Shown here: positions 56,401-64,000 of the stretch, piece by piece
Position numbering within the stretch: position 1 is the stretch's first letter
Layout: each line of letters begins with the position of its first letter
From: Saprospiraceae bacterium
Lineage (GTDB): Bacteria; Bacteroidota; Bacteroidia; Chitinophagales; Saprospiraceae
DNA: 64,000 nucleotides
Assembly (NCBI GenBank): GCA_016715405.1
Contig: JADKAE010000016.1
Location: forward strand, 103,588-167,587
Direction of reading: 5' to 3'
The notes under the pieces: model-generated
The model's input: the letters and a program-made list of their open reading frames with translations, nothing else
What the model was told of the DNA's origin: nothing
Database searches by the model: none
Made by a program: the position numbers and the translations under genes

Positions 56401-58449
56401 CTGAGTCAGGTCAAGTACAAATTCGAAGTAACCTGCTGCTGCGTTCACAAACGAAGGCGTCAGCGGTGCGCCACCCAATGTGAACACGGCATTGGCCGGG
56501 TTGATCGGGTTGTCGCAATCGTCGATGATCGTGATAGAAGCCGTAGCTAATACGTTGGTCTGACACTGCGGTACTGTGAACGTCAGGTTGCCCGGCAGAA
56601 TGATGTCTGCAGGCTGGTTGGCGTTCTGCAATACCGTGATCGTCGGGTTGGCACTTACGCCCTGATACGTGATTGTAGGGAAGAACGTACCCGGCGTTAC
56701 TGTACCTTGTACTTCAAAGTATACATTGTTCGGTCCGCCTACCTGGTCGGTGAAGAAAAATCCAGCACCGTTGAGGTTGGGAAGACCCGAACCGCCGCCG
56801 TTGAACTGTACCTGCGCGATGTTGATCGGCGCACAGTCGTCGGAGATCGTAAAGCTATATACGATAGTAGCTGAGTTCTGGCAAGCCGTCAGCGTTACCG
56901 TCTCAGCGTTAGCCTGGATTACAGGAGGCTGGTTGGGTACACAGGCCGTTACCGTGATGATCTGGTCGATGAAACCTGAGTTACCAAACTGGTCGGTGTA
57001 CGAAGCTGAGATCAGGTAGTTGCCCGCTGCCGGGAACGTCACGAAGTATTCGCGGTAGTTGTTGCCCGTAAAGTTCAGCACGCCCGTAGCGCCGCCGAAG
57101 TTCACGATCAGGTTGGTGAAGTTTACGTTGTTCTGATCGCACAGGTCATCAACCTGGAACGTCAATACGCCCGTTACGCTCGTGGCGCATGCCGGAATAC
57201 AAAACTGCGAGTTGCCGATGATGGTCACCACAGGATCCGTGTTGTCCGGAACCGTCATGATCAACTGCAGACCCACAGGTGCGTTGGCAACGTTGCCCGA
57301 AGCGTCCTGTCCGAAGATCGATACCGTTGAGGTACCCGTGCTCCAGTGTACGTCTACCAGGTAGAAACCAAATCCATCCGGCGTTACGCTTACTTGCGTG
57401 GGCGGAATGATGGTGTTCGGGTTTGTTACTGCCGTAGCGCTTACTGCGTTCAATGCGTTGATAAAGCCGTCGCAGTTGTCAAAGCCGTATACATAGTATT
57501 CGTCCTGACGGCCGCATTCGCCTTCCGGTACCGGTACGTTGCCGAAGTTGCGCGTCGTGCCTTGAGCAGTCAGCGGATCGTTGTCGGCAAGGATGTTACC
57601 CAATACGTCCGTTACATAGAATACAGGTGCAACCATGTCCATGCCGTCGGGTACGCATACCACGATCACCACAGGATCGGTCGGCGGGTTACAGGGGCCC
57701 GTCTCGTTTACCGTCACCGTATAGCAGCCCGCTCCGGCATTGCCGAAGAAGAACGCACCGGCGCCGAAGCCGATGTAGGTAGTGACAGTGGTAAAGGGAG
57801 GCGTAGAAGCCGCGGGGCCTGAGTTTGCAATCGGCGTAGCGTTTATCGTGTAGGTGCCGGCGCAGGTAGTGCCGTTGGTCACCGTTACCGTAAACGAACC
57901 GTTGGGTACATAACCCGGGCTAACAAACGGACAGCTTGGCTTAACCGTCGTAGCGCTTACCGTGTACTGTGCATCCAGCGTCTGGAATACAGCAGGACCG
58001 GCACAGCCCGATACGTTAAACGGCGGCGCGATGCCGTCGCAAGTCTCGCTCACGTACCAGTTGTACGTCGTGCCGGGTTGAAGGCCGCCCACGTTGATCG
58101 TGATTTGCGAACCCACTACCGACATGCCGGTAACAGGAGCCGAAAAGCTCACTACGTTGTTGATAAAGCAAACGGTGGTGGTAAACAAGCCCTGGCCGCC
58201 ATCGGGGCAGTTGGCTGCGTTAACTACCATACCGCTACCGCCGAGTGTTACCACCCAGCAGTTGTCGGTGGGCGTGCTATTAGAGGTCCAACGCAAAGAA
58301 GCAGAGTTCTGGCCGATGTTCAGCGTCGTGAGGCCCGTAGGCGTCGGACACTGTGCCAGTGCGCTCTGCAATCCAAGCAGGACAAAAAGCGTCGTCAGCG
58401 CTCCCATCCAAGCACGTGGAGAAACGAAAGTAGAATTCGTTCTTTCCAT
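50431..58449 (-). CDS. Giant T9SS-secreted multidomain surface protein (2672 aa)
   Basis: Signal peptide with LQSALAQ, an FN3-like domain (PTGLTTLNIGQNSASLRWTS), then many repeated cysteine-bearing HYR/adhesion-type domains (e.g. VVFEATATDNCGVASFTVTL, RVRYTAIDDCDNTTTVECPF), a dockerin-like stretch LNGVSTFDLVLISKHILGVQ with AADVNNSKTITTQDLIAL, and a type A sorting domain (FELYQNTPNPFKGETMISWN ... TKKMVIIE). The frame is intact over 8 kb. Codon use is strongly biased, which leaves long open frames on the other strand. Probably a surface adhesin or matrix protein. The paralogue lies directly after it. Confidence 0.9.
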   Translation of the reverse strand: MERTNSTFVSPRAWMGALTTLFVLLGLQSALAQCPTPTGLTTLNIGQNSASLRWTSNSTPTDNCWVVTLGGSGMVVNAANCPDGGQGLFTTTVCFINNVVSFSAPVTGMSVVGSQITINVGGLQPGTTYNWYVSETCDGIAPPFNVSGCAGPAVFQTLDAQYTVSATTVKPSCPFVSPGYVPNGSFTVTVTNGTTCAGTYTINATPIANSGPAASTPPFTTVTTYIGFGAGAFFFGNAGAGCYTVTVNETGPCNPPTDPVVIVVCVPDGMDMVAPVFYVTDVLGNILADNDPLTAQGTTRNFGNVPVPEGECGRQDEYYVYGFDNCDGFINALNAVSATAVTNPNTIIPPTQVSVTPDGFGFYLVDVHWSTGTSTVSIFGQDASGNVANAPVGLQLIMTVPDNTDPVVTIIGNSQFCIPACATSVTGVLTFQVDDLCDQNNVNFTNLIVNFGGATGVLNFTGNNYREYFVTFPAAGNYLISASYTDQFGNSGFIDQIITVTACVPNQPPVIQANAETVTLTACQNSATIVYSFTISDDCAPINIAQVQFNGGGSGLPNLNGAGFFFTDQVGGPNNVYFEVQGTVTPGTFFPTITYQGVSANPTITVLQNANQPADIILPGNLTFTVPQCQTNVLATASITIIDDCDNPINPANAVFTLGGAPLTPSFVNAAAGYFEFVLDLTQAANDGDLLVARYTDAQGAQRLVDALVTVNAQPDNWAPIIVYPAQDIIVNLDCCGPSTGIVVFEATATDNCGVASFTVTLPPGVGGFTTLTSAGGVRVQLAAQVGTHNIVLTATDIFGNVRQEDFRIIVNQCAAQPQTNLGCADNLNVTLNADCQALITPEMVLQGNFGCLDPADFNVQVVDGNLANGGIADGCGDFLYEVTLPPAATQTQGFTDYYAPGNWTVSLPAAQFGGSVNFTATTLTLVSPNGAACQNEQVSASRAIAASGPVSFNWSYNNPDPGFEVFIVQISVGGNVTTLLNQTAGGVTSGVINFNANAGDVILFIARAADCVFGSSTVTITNFSAPGLSANANFTTCWGYVHVEDKTKPVIDCPDNTNQAAVTQDIQLIQGSLGAGDLSFDYTLYGCLLEFTAGPGQNPNSLPGARYYDVYTFQVTEADIYTFLFASNLPGGLAGTGNGIAALYTGNTFDPTSPCENIIAQNDQAYNPTNTSIILAPGGGLAVTSFSPEMRVSLPLVPGQTYILWTSSTVPLAGAPQLGIGPGVGNYTWTVVSDGNGQLLNVPVQQATVNRTLICDDIDQVTINTLAANIPRCYKTDRDGNVIFPTNFQQQQRLQQLLARLGLTGFPNAAAVNADVTDNCGFIEVCVTDVMTTAGDCGNMTLVRTFSAKDKQDGDYNAPNNTACAGLPNTASCQQVITVRKAVNTDIAYPPFTQFLECDEQFPVDANGNPHPSITGYPYVETAFGFHDLNDSYCNLAASYFDYPRAVNCESGYKFRREWTIFNWCAPSGSRIWNQLIKVGDFSGPEITCNFPDNDWDGQPDVISTGPYDCTATFQVPAPIISDNCSDWTWSAQIVTDLVVPVLNQYGQQVGTTIQTVIVSNFPGPYGPNSTLPVASNIPPGNHRVRYTAIDDCDNTTTVECPFTVKDLVEPIAVCDDDLHISIGGQGYAQVLASDIDEGSWDNCGDIRIEVSRLVEEDADCNAIPPYDTPWDDKVEFNCCDVHDVVTIRLQVWDDADKDGLFGAWHGNPDNNGDGQPDIDLDDNSNICWLDVLVEDKLKPVCTAPHNVTVDCDDLPYNFPNQVTIADTAQLQDLFDDAIGYDNCPGWSVKELAPISNLHDCGYGTIIRRWSVTDQWGNVSSNTCQQIITVLEVHNYEIKFPKDAAAVCGDPNPDTIETYELGCDLLAVSVYDDFFSASGDECYKIFRTYRVINWCEYNGQAPAVVVGRDEDCDNNPGDENIWVLVRQATGGSPKRTYYDRDNNEANNNPFPFTKSPSCDGLTNPAGHWINSDIDCQATKDPITGATQAAGVASCAPADNIRDINSRGYWQYTQIIKVYDNIQPVIEVDPYEPFCSYSSDIANGCPAEVVITFTVDENCTPDDVTIHVFLDAFSDGVLDGEITASALSGTYPNYTITGTFPLGAHIFEVHAKDGCGNVEAIEIPFEVVDCKAPTPICINGLAIELMPVIPAADVDGDGTIDTGAMAIWASDFIASDVDDCTPPVKYSIHITDEVLDGTDIPNQSQTGLILTCSDPGTTVVRIYAWDSAYNPYAVQPDGTVGGPNYDFCETYVLVQDNMFNVCPDVVPGAGIIQGVIATEDDETVEGVQVSLSGQASMNQSTGSNGAFSFANLQTGYDYTVTPQLDVLPLNGVSTFDLVLISKHILGVQPLNSPYKMVAADVNNSKTITTQDLIALRRLILSVDTDFANNTSWRFIPANYSFPVPTNPWFEQFPEVANLNDLPAGTTVADFVGVKIGDVNASATANLTSIEERDMQGLFAFQVADVEMTAGNEYTVAFTAADLAKVQGYQATLTLTSAVELVDVVYGVATAENFGLRFVGEGMITTSWNGEATSEVLFSLVLRAKTDAQLSNVLSVSSRYTVAEAYNQAGDLLNVGINFSTGVVSAAGFELYQNTPNPFKGETMISWNQPEDAEAVLTISDVTGKVLKMIRTQANKGYNMFTVRSEELSAVGVLSYTVSTADFTATKKMVIIE

Positions 58450-58943
58450 AAGATTACAATTTGTTAAATAAATGAAGAAATTAGGTCAAAAAAGTCTTTA
58501 TATACATGCACAAAACGACGAAAGGCCACTATGCGAACCTGAAGTCCGGCAAGTGACCATTGTTTGTTTTATGCTAATATGTATTCAGGTCGTCTATGAA
58601 CACAATATGGTTATTCGTCTTTCTGCGACAAACATCTATTACGAAATCGGCTAAATTTCCTGAAAGAGGAAATGAACTTTTTAAATCAATGGAGGGATGA
58701 AGCAATGCTATATGACATAGCACGGGATGTCGTGTATACGTTTTTTTCATGGGACTATGTTTAACATCCTAAATCGCCTGCAAGATACTACTAAGGGAAG
58801 TAGAAAAACAAATTTTTTTTGAAAAAAAGTTTAGCGGTTGGGTTTAGCGGTTGGGTTTAGCTGAATGTTTAGATAAACTAAACCCTAACGCTAAACTGCG
58901 TATGCACTAAACTCACCACTAAACCCTATCGCAACTGCCGAGG
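58450..58943. other. Gene-free stretch upstream of the giant T9SS gene
   Basis: About 490 bases. It presumably holds the giant gene's promoter, but I find no clear TAnnTTTG box. Short open frames (e.g. 58472-58654, plus strand) have no family sense. The right part carries the GGTTTAG inverted array. Confidence 0.5.
58828..58935. repeat. Inverted GGTTTAGCGGTTG array
   Basis: Left arm GTTTAGCGGTTGGGTTTAGC repeated, right arm CTAAACCCTAACGCTAAACT and GCGTATGCACTAAAC, complementary. Part of it is the reverse complement of 12103-12153. Confidence 0.8.
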
Positions 58944-59725
58944 CTATTTCCCTGAGAACTGCGGCGCACGTTTCTCCATAAAGGCGGCGGCGCCTTCTTT
59001 AAAGTCGTCGGTGCCGGTAGTGGCGCCAAATTCGCGTACTTCGCGGGCGAAGCCGTCTTCGTTATATTGGAAAAAGGCATTAACGGCTTCGATCACCTTA
59101 GCCACGGCGACGGGGCCTTTGGCTGCGATTTTTTCGATCAGGGCTTTGGCTTTGGGCAGCACTTCGGCGGGGGGAACTACGTCATTCACCAGGCCGAGGC
59201 GGAGGGCATCCTGAGCCTGGAGCATATCGGCAGTGAGGAGAAGTTCCATGGCTTTAGTTTTGCCTATATATTGAATAAGGCGTTGGGTGCCGCCATAACC
59301 CGGGATAATACCCAGATTTACTTCGGGTTGGCCGAAGCGGGCGGTTTCGGAGGCTATGCGAAGGTGGCAGGCCATCGCCAGTTCGCAGCCGCCACCGAGG
59401 GCAAAGCCATTGACTGCGGCGACTACCGGTTTGTGAAATCTTTCGATCAGGAAAAAGATATCCTGGCCTCGCTGCGCCATAGCTGCACCCTGTTCGGCAT
59501 CAAGGGCGAGAAATTCTTTAATATCGGCGCCGGCCACAAAAGCTCTGTCGCCCGCTCCGGTGATGATCACGCCTTTTAAATACGCGCGATGGGGTGCGTC
59601 GTCGGCAAAGAGGCGTTGCAATTCCAGCATCGTTTGGGTATTCAGCGCATTTAGCGCCTTTTCCTGTTGATCGTTACGATCAGTATATCGTTTTCTTCTG
59701 TAAGGAGCAGGTTTTCGTATTGCAT
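58944..59725 (-). CDS. Enoyl-CoA hydratase/isomerase (crotonase) family; one frameshift
   Basis: About 260 residues. Oxyanion-hole motifs AFVAGADIKEF and NGFALGGGCELAMACHLRIA, and the catalytic Glu region GQPEVNLGIIPGYGGTQRL. The normal start MQYENLLLTEENDILIVTIN breaks at 59660 where AGGAAAAGG lacks one G; with it the protein reads INREKALNALNTQTMLELQ. It is a CoA-dependent beta-oxidation-type hydratase, perhaps 3-hydroxybutyryl-CoA dehydratase; substrate not certain. Confidence 0.9.
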
Positions 59726-59764
59726 AAATAGCAGTCATGTTGAGGTACAAAGATAGCTAATGCA

Positions 59765-60865
59765 TTAAGCTTCATCTTCAATACCTGCCGTTTTTTCGTT
59801 CATCACGCTGGCCTGGTGGTTGATCGACTCCTGGTGGATAGCGCGCAGGATAGCTTCTACGAAAGCGTCGCTAAGTCCCTGCAAGCGACCTTTGGCCAGG
59901 TTGCGTTCCATGATTTCATTCCAGCGGTCGGTTTGGAGAATGGAGATGTTGTTGCGTTTTTTGTATAAACCGATCTTGTCAGCTAATTCCATACGCTTGC
60001 CCATCAGGTTGAGTATTTCGTTGTCGATATCGTCGATTTCCTGCCGAAGGTGGTCCAGGGTTTCGAGAAACTGGATATCATCGGTGGTGGGCAGGCGATA
60101 CACCAATTGTTTGATCAGGTCGTGGTATTGTTCGGGCGTAATTTGCTGGGCGGCATCGCTCCAGGCGTTGTCGGGGTCGGGATGTACCTCGGTCATCAGG
60201 CCGTCGTAGTTGAGGTCGAGGGCGCGCTGGGCGACATCGAGCAGGATGTCGCGCCTGCCACAGATATGGCTATTGTCGCAAATCATCACCAGATCGGGGA
60301 AGCGGCGTTTGAGGTCTATGGCGATTTGCCAGCGGGGTACGTTGCGGTACATCGTTTCGCCGTGGAAAGAAAAGCCGCGGTGGATGACGCCGATGCGGCG
60401 TACGCCGGCCTTATAGATACGCTCGATAGCGCCGATCCAGAGGCTGAGGTCGGGGTTGATGGGGTTTTTGATCAATACGGGAATATCGAGGCCGCGGATG
60501 GCATCGGCGATTTCCTGCACGGAAAAAGGGTTGACGGTGGTGCGGGCGCCTATCCATAATACGTCGATGCCGTATTTGATGGCTTCGTAAACGTGGTCGG
60601 CCTTGGCCACTTCGGTAGTGACTTTCAGTCCGGTTTCTTCTTTTACGCGTTTGAGCCAGCTCAGTCCCACGGTGCCTACGCCTTCAAAGGAGCCGGGGCG
60701 GGTGCGGGGTTTCCAGATACCGGCGCGAAAGAGGTCGACCTGGTGGCCGGCCAGCCCACGGGCGGTTTCCAGCACTTGTTCTTCCGTTTCGGCACTGCAG
60801 GGGCCTGCGATATAGATGGGCCGTCCTGCCGGCTTATCCAATATGGGCTGAAAAGTAAGGTCCAT
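59765..60865 (-). CDS. Bifunctional DAHP synthase / chorismate mutase
   Basis: 366 residues. N-terminal class I DAHP synthase: PIYIAGPCSAET, LFRAGIWKPRTRPGSFEGVG, and IHRGFSFHGETMYRN. C-terminal AroQ-type chorismate mutase (HLRQEIDDIDNEILNLMGKR MELADKIGLYKKRNNISI). One protein thus performs the first step of aromatic synthesis and the branch to prephenate. Last gene of the pheA-aminotransferase-tyrA-DAHPS operon, 33 bases after tyrA. Feedback control probably through the mutase domain. Confidence 0.93.
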   Translation of the reverse strand: MDLTFQPILDKPAGRPIYIAGPCSAETEEQVLETARGLAGHQVDLFRAGIWKPRTRPGSFEGVGTVGLSWLKRVKEETGLKVTTEVAKADHVYEAIKYGIDVLWIGARTTVNPFSVQEIADAIRGLDIPVLIKNPINPDLSLWIGAIERIYKAGVRRIGVIHRGFSFHGETMYRNVPRWQIAIDLKRRFPDLVMICDNSHICGRRDILLDVAQRALDLNYDGLMTEVHPDPDNAWSDAAQQITPEQYHDLIKQLVYRLPTTDDIQFLETLDHLRQEIDDIDNEILNLMGKRMELADKIGLYKKRNNISILQTDRWNEIMERNLAKGRLQGLSDAFVEAILRAIHQESINHQASVMNEKTAGIEDEA

Positions 60866-60898
60866 TTCAAAAACTATTTTATAGTTAACAAAAAAGCA

Positions 60899-61738
60899 TC
60901 AATGAAGGATGCGTTTTATTTGATTGGCTTCTTCAATAAGTTTGTGAATAGTGTCAAAATCGCGTTTAATCAACAAGCTTCTAAAGCGCGACAATTGGTT
61001 GATATGTTCGTCGAGCACGTCGAGTAAATTATCGCGGTTTTGGCGGAAGATCGGCACCCACATATCGGGCGAACTTTTGGCCAGGCGTACGGTAGAGCTA
61101 AAGCCCCCGCTGGCGAGTTCAAAAATGCGTTCTTCATCGCGTTCTTTTTCCAATACGGTTAAAGCAAGGGCAAAAGAACTGATATGGGAAATGTGCGACA
61201 CATAAGCCGTGTGAATATCGTGGGCCTGCGCATCCAAATATACTATCCGCATAGGAATAGAGGCGTAGAGTCGTTGCACCAGACTTAGGGCATCGGGGTC
61301 GCTGCGTTCGATTTCGCAAAGCACGGTGCATTTGTGGTCAAAGAGTCCCGGTATGGCTGCTTCGGGGCCGGAGAATTCGGTACCTGCCATCGGGTGTGTA
61401 GCCACAAAGCGGCCACGCCGGGGGTGCTGTGCCACGGCTTGCAGCAGGGCTGATTTGGTAGAACCTACGTCTATAAGCACCTGCTTTTCTACCTGATCGA
61501 GCACCTGTGGCAATAATTTGACCATAACATCCACTGGAACGGCCAGTACGATCAATTCGGCGGCAGCCACCCCCTGCTCGAGCGGCATAGCTTCGTCTAT
61601 CAATCTGCGGCGGATGGCTTTATCGAGGTTATCGCGACTGGCATCTACGCCTATTATATAAGAGGCAAAGCCATTTTCTTTGAGGGAGATGGCCAGTGAG
61701 CCGCCAATATGTCCGGTACCGATTATGGTGATAACCAT
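60899..61738 (-). CDS. tyrA: Prephenate dehydrogenase
   Basis: 279 residues. NAD-binding ITIIGTGHIGGSLAISLKEN, the catalytic His region ATHPMAGTEFSGP, and TAYVSHISHISSFALAL. It turns prephenate to 4-hydroxyphenylpyruvate for tyrosine. Starts eight bases after the aminotransferase stop in the corrected reading. Frame intact. Confidence 0.92.
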   Translation of the reverse strand: MVITIIGTGHIGGSLAISLKENGFASYIIGVDASRDNLDKAIRRRLIDEAMPLEQGVAAAELIVLAVPVDVMVKLLPQVLDQVEKQVLIDVGSTKSALLQAVAQHPRRGRFVATHPMAGTEFSGPEAAIPGLFDHKCTVLCEIERSDPDALSLVQRLYASIPMRIVYLDAQAHDIHTAYVSHISHISSFALALTVLEKERDEERIFELASGGFSSTVRLAKSSPDMWVPIFRQNRDNLLDVLDEHINQLSRFRSLLIKRDFDTIHKLIEEANQIKRILH

Positions 61739-61746
61739 GACGCTAA

Positions 61747-62944
61747 TCAGGATTTTCTGTTTTCTTTAATACGCCTTACGGCTTCTTCAAACAATTCTAC
61801 GCTGCTGCAGGGCGAGAGGCGCACGTATGGATCGCCTTGCGAGCCAAAGATGCCACCGGGGTAATGAATACATGATTTCGATGCAGCAGTTCATCAGACA
61901 AAGCATACCCATCGGCAAAGGCCTGGGGTACGGCCGCCCACAAAAACATACCCACCTGGCCGGGGGCGCATTCGCAACCCAAAAGCTCCAGCAAAGCCGT
62001 GGCGGCAGCGCGGCGCTGGGCATACACCTTATTGAGTGAAGTATACCACTCATCGGGGGCGTCGAGGGCGTGTGCGGCGGCCAGTTGCAGGGGTTTGAAC
62101 ATACCCGAGTCCATATTGCTTTTAAACCTAAGCACATCGCTGAGGTAATGGGCGCTGCCTGCCAGCATACCCACGCGCCAGCCCGCCATATTGTGCGATT
62201 TGCTTAGCGAGTTGAGCTCGAGGGCTACGTCCATGGCGCCGTCGATGCTGAGCAAGCTAAGCAGGCGGTCATTCATGATAAAGCCGTAAGGGTTGTCGTT
62301 GCACAACAGGATGCCATGTTGGCGGGCAAAGGCCACCAGTTCTTCAAAAAGGATCGCGATGCCACTGCGCCGGTAGGCATATGGGGATAATTGAGCCACA
62401 TCAGTTTCACGCGGCTCAGATCTTGCCGGGCCAGGGCGTCGAGGTCGGGCAACCAGCCGTTGCGGGCTTCGAGGGCATAGGATTTCACCTTGGCGCCGGT
62501 GAGCAGCATAGCCGAGCGGTAAGTCGGATAGCCGGGATTAGGCGCCAGGGCTTCGTCGCCGGGTTCGAGGTAGGTCATGGCGATATGCATGATACCTTCC
62601 TTAGAGCCGATGAGGGGCAGCACCTCGCGGTCGGGGTTGAGGCTTACGCCAAACCAGCGCTGATACCAGCGGGCAAACGCCTGCCGCAACTCGGGGATAC
62701 CGTTATAGCTTTGGTAGGCATGGCTGGAAGTATCCCGGCAATGTTCGATGAGCACTTGCAGGGTGGATTCATCGGGTGGCAGGTCGGGGCTACCGATACC
62801 CAGGTTGAGCACGCGGGCGCCCTGGGCCTTCATCTGGGTTATTTCGCGCAATTTCTGCGAGAAATAATACTCATTGACCTGGCTGAGGCGCCCGGCGGGT
62901 TGAATCACCGGCGACCAGACGGGGGATGCGGTATTAGAGCTCAT
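61747..62944 (-). CDS. Class I/II aminotransferase (aromatic/aspartate type); two frameshifts
   Basis: About 399 residues. PLP-Lys motif SLSKSHNMAGWRVGM, LNLGIGSPDLPPDESTLQVL, YPHMPTGA, NDNPYGF. Frames change near 62370 and at a C-run near 61857; with one more C the end reads HVFITPGGIFGSQGDPYVRL SPCSSVELFEEAVRRIKENRKS. ATG at 62944 overlaps the end of pheA. In this operon it probably makes phenylalanine and tyrosine from the keto acids. Confidence 0.88.
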
Positions 62945-63835
62945 AGTGTTCTCCTTTTTTGTACCTGCCAAAAATTTTGAGGCTATGGGTTAAGGGACGA
63001 ATGGCTTCGAGAGCTTGTAAGGCGCTCATTTTTCCTTCTGAAATAAAATCAACAAAAAACAAGTATTCCCAGGGCCTGCCGATAATAGGCGCCGATTGGC
63101 AGATTTTGTGAGGTTGACCTGATAGGCTGCCAGCACGGCCAGCACTTTGTACAGGCTGCCCACTTCGTGGTCGACGGAAAAAGACAGCGACACTTTGTCG
63201 GCATCGTCGGGGATGGCCGCGTCTTCGGGGCGTTGAAGCACCAGGAACCGGGTATAATTATGCTTGTTGGTTTCGATGCTTTCGGCGAGCAAGTCCATCT
63301 CGTACATTTCAGCAGCCAGCGTACTGGCGATAGCCCCGGCGCCGACGCGCCCCTGGTCGCTTATCATCCGGGCACTAAGAGCGGTATCTTCGGCTTCGAT
63401 GAGCCTGATATGCGGGTAGCGGCGAAAAAAATCGCGGCATTGCGCAATAGCGATAGGATGAGAATACACTTCGGTAATATCGCCGATCGTTTGGCCGGGC
63501 AGCGCCATGAGGTTTTGTACGATGCGGAGGTATACTTCGCCCACTACAACAAGATGGGTATTATTGAGTAGTTGATAGTTAGACATCAGGCTGCCTGCCA
63601 GTGTATTTTCGATGGCCATCAGCGCAATATCGGCGTCTTGGCCGGCTTCCATGACGGCTACGAGCGCTTCGAAAGTAAGGGCAGGCACAATAGCTACCGG
63701 CCGGCTGCCGAAATACTGGCGGGCAGCGATTTCGTGAAAAGCGCCGGGACCGCCCTGAATGCAAACACGCAGCGGCTCGGCGTTGGCATCTGACGGCCCG
63801 GCTAGAAGTTGTGATTCGGTGGATAGCGTATCCAT
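62934..63835 (-). CDS. pheA: Prephenate dehydratase; one frameshift
   Basis: About 300 residues. PDT domain: CIQGGPGAFHEIAARQYF, ALMAIENTLAGSL, SHPIAIAQCRDFF, followed by TNKHNYTRFLVLQ, where the T-R-F motif is the catalytic signature, and a C-terminal ACT domain for phenylalanine feedback. At 63105 an A is missing; adding it gives NLTKICQSAPIIGRPWEYLF FVDFISEGK and a stop at 62934. First gene after the leader peptide and attenuator. No chorismate mutase domain here; that lies in the DAHP synthase fusion. Confidence 0.93.
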
Positions 63836-63859
63836 AAGTTATTTATCAAAGTTTAGGGT

Positions 63860-63892
63860 AAAAAAAAAGTCCGGAGATGCAGGACTCTTTTT
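63860..63892 (-). terminator. Attenuator terminator hairpin upstream of pheA
   Basis: On the minus strand AAAAAGAGTCC, loop TGCATCTCC, then GGACTTTTTTTTT: a stem of about nine pairs with a U-run, 25 bases before pheA. Its 5' arm (AGTCC) can instead pair with GGGACT at 63921-63926, right after the leader stop codon, giving an antiterminator. Confidence 0.85.
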
Positions 63893-63927
63893 ATTGCGGG
63901 CGTCGTCATGCAAAGGCATTAGTCCCT

Positions 63928-63990
63928 TTATGGCGATGCATAAAAGTAAAAGCTATAAAAATAGAACCACTGGTTGGTTGACTTATTCAT
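63928..63990 (-). CDS. Aromatic-rich leader peptide (pheL-like) of the aromatic amino acid operon
   Basis: 20 residues, with WFYFYSFYFY at positions 8-17: nine of ten are Phe, Tyr or Trp. The stop abuts the GGGACT arm of the antiterminator, then the terminator at 63860 and pheA at 63835 follow. When charged tRNA-Phe or tRNA-Tyr is short, the ribosome should stall on these codons, GGGACT pairs with AGTCC, and the operon is transcribed. The promoter lies beyond the window. Confidence 0.88.
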   Translation of the reverse strand: MNKSTNQWFYFYSFYFYASP

Positions 63991-64000
63991 CACAATACTT

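Noticed and set aside
58472..58654. 60-codon plus-strand frame upstream of the giant gene
   Set aside because: No promoter, no family, lies in the giant gene's upstream region.

Overview
The window looks like a chromosomal piece of a Bacteroidota genome, most likely a Saprospiria-type bacterium. The signs are very large secreted proteins with type IX secretion (T9SS) C-terminal sorting domains, a gliding-motility-associated C-terminal domain protein, short leaders behind TAnnTTTG -7 promoter boxes, BatA, DUF2795 and NqrM-like proteins, and a Bacteroidota-style aromatic amino acid operon. I found no rRNA, tRNA, CRISPR array, transposase or replication origin.

Layout. 1-388: end of a bile acid:sodium symporter-like gene. 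466-5362: an island with two tandem RHS-type polymorphic toxin modules, each ending in a zincin (NleD/M91-like) domain and each followed by a small exported or lipoprotein candidate immunity gene; the island is flanked by a perfect 19-bp direct repeat. 5.4-9 kb: BatA-like membrane protein, a PIN-domain toxin-antitoxin pair, a small membrane protein and an RHS relic. 9-17 kb: zinc metalloprotease, Dps, and a MacB/HlyD/TolC-like efflux set. 17-26 kb: T9SS-secreted PKD protein, cytidylate kinase, a helical protein, DUF2795, a transglutaminase-like protein, queA. 26-33 kb: purB, an RsmF-like methyltransferase, mazG, NqrM-like, aminoacyl-tRNA-protein transferase, lipoprotein. 33-38 kb: a full four-enzyme trans-4-hydroxy-L-proline catabolic cluster. 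38-47 kb: DUF4349, argS, glnS, pyrR-pyrB, Mpo1-like, HMG-CoA lyase. 47-58 kb: two paralogous secreted giants (925 and 2672 residues). 59-64 kb: crotonase and the operon pheA-aminotransferase-tyrA-DAHP synthase/chorismate mutase, preceded by a leader peptide and terminator that form a classic aromatic amino acid attenuator.

Two window-wide patterns matter. First, about twenty genes, including essential ones (argS, pyrB, pyrR, queA), are broken by single-base indels, nearly all in mononucleotide runs. This looks like sequencing error, so I annotate these genes as whole. Second, intergenic regions are full of arrays of 7-9 bp tandem units arranged as mirrored (inverted) arms. In several cases a TAnnTTTG promoter box sits between the arms and the right arm ends directly at a start codon. 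The unit sequence differs between families (GAACAGA, CAGTCGTA, GTGAACA, GATTGCG, GATGTTT, GGTTTAG) but the design is the same. With the attenuator and the toxin island, these are the most unusual content of the window.
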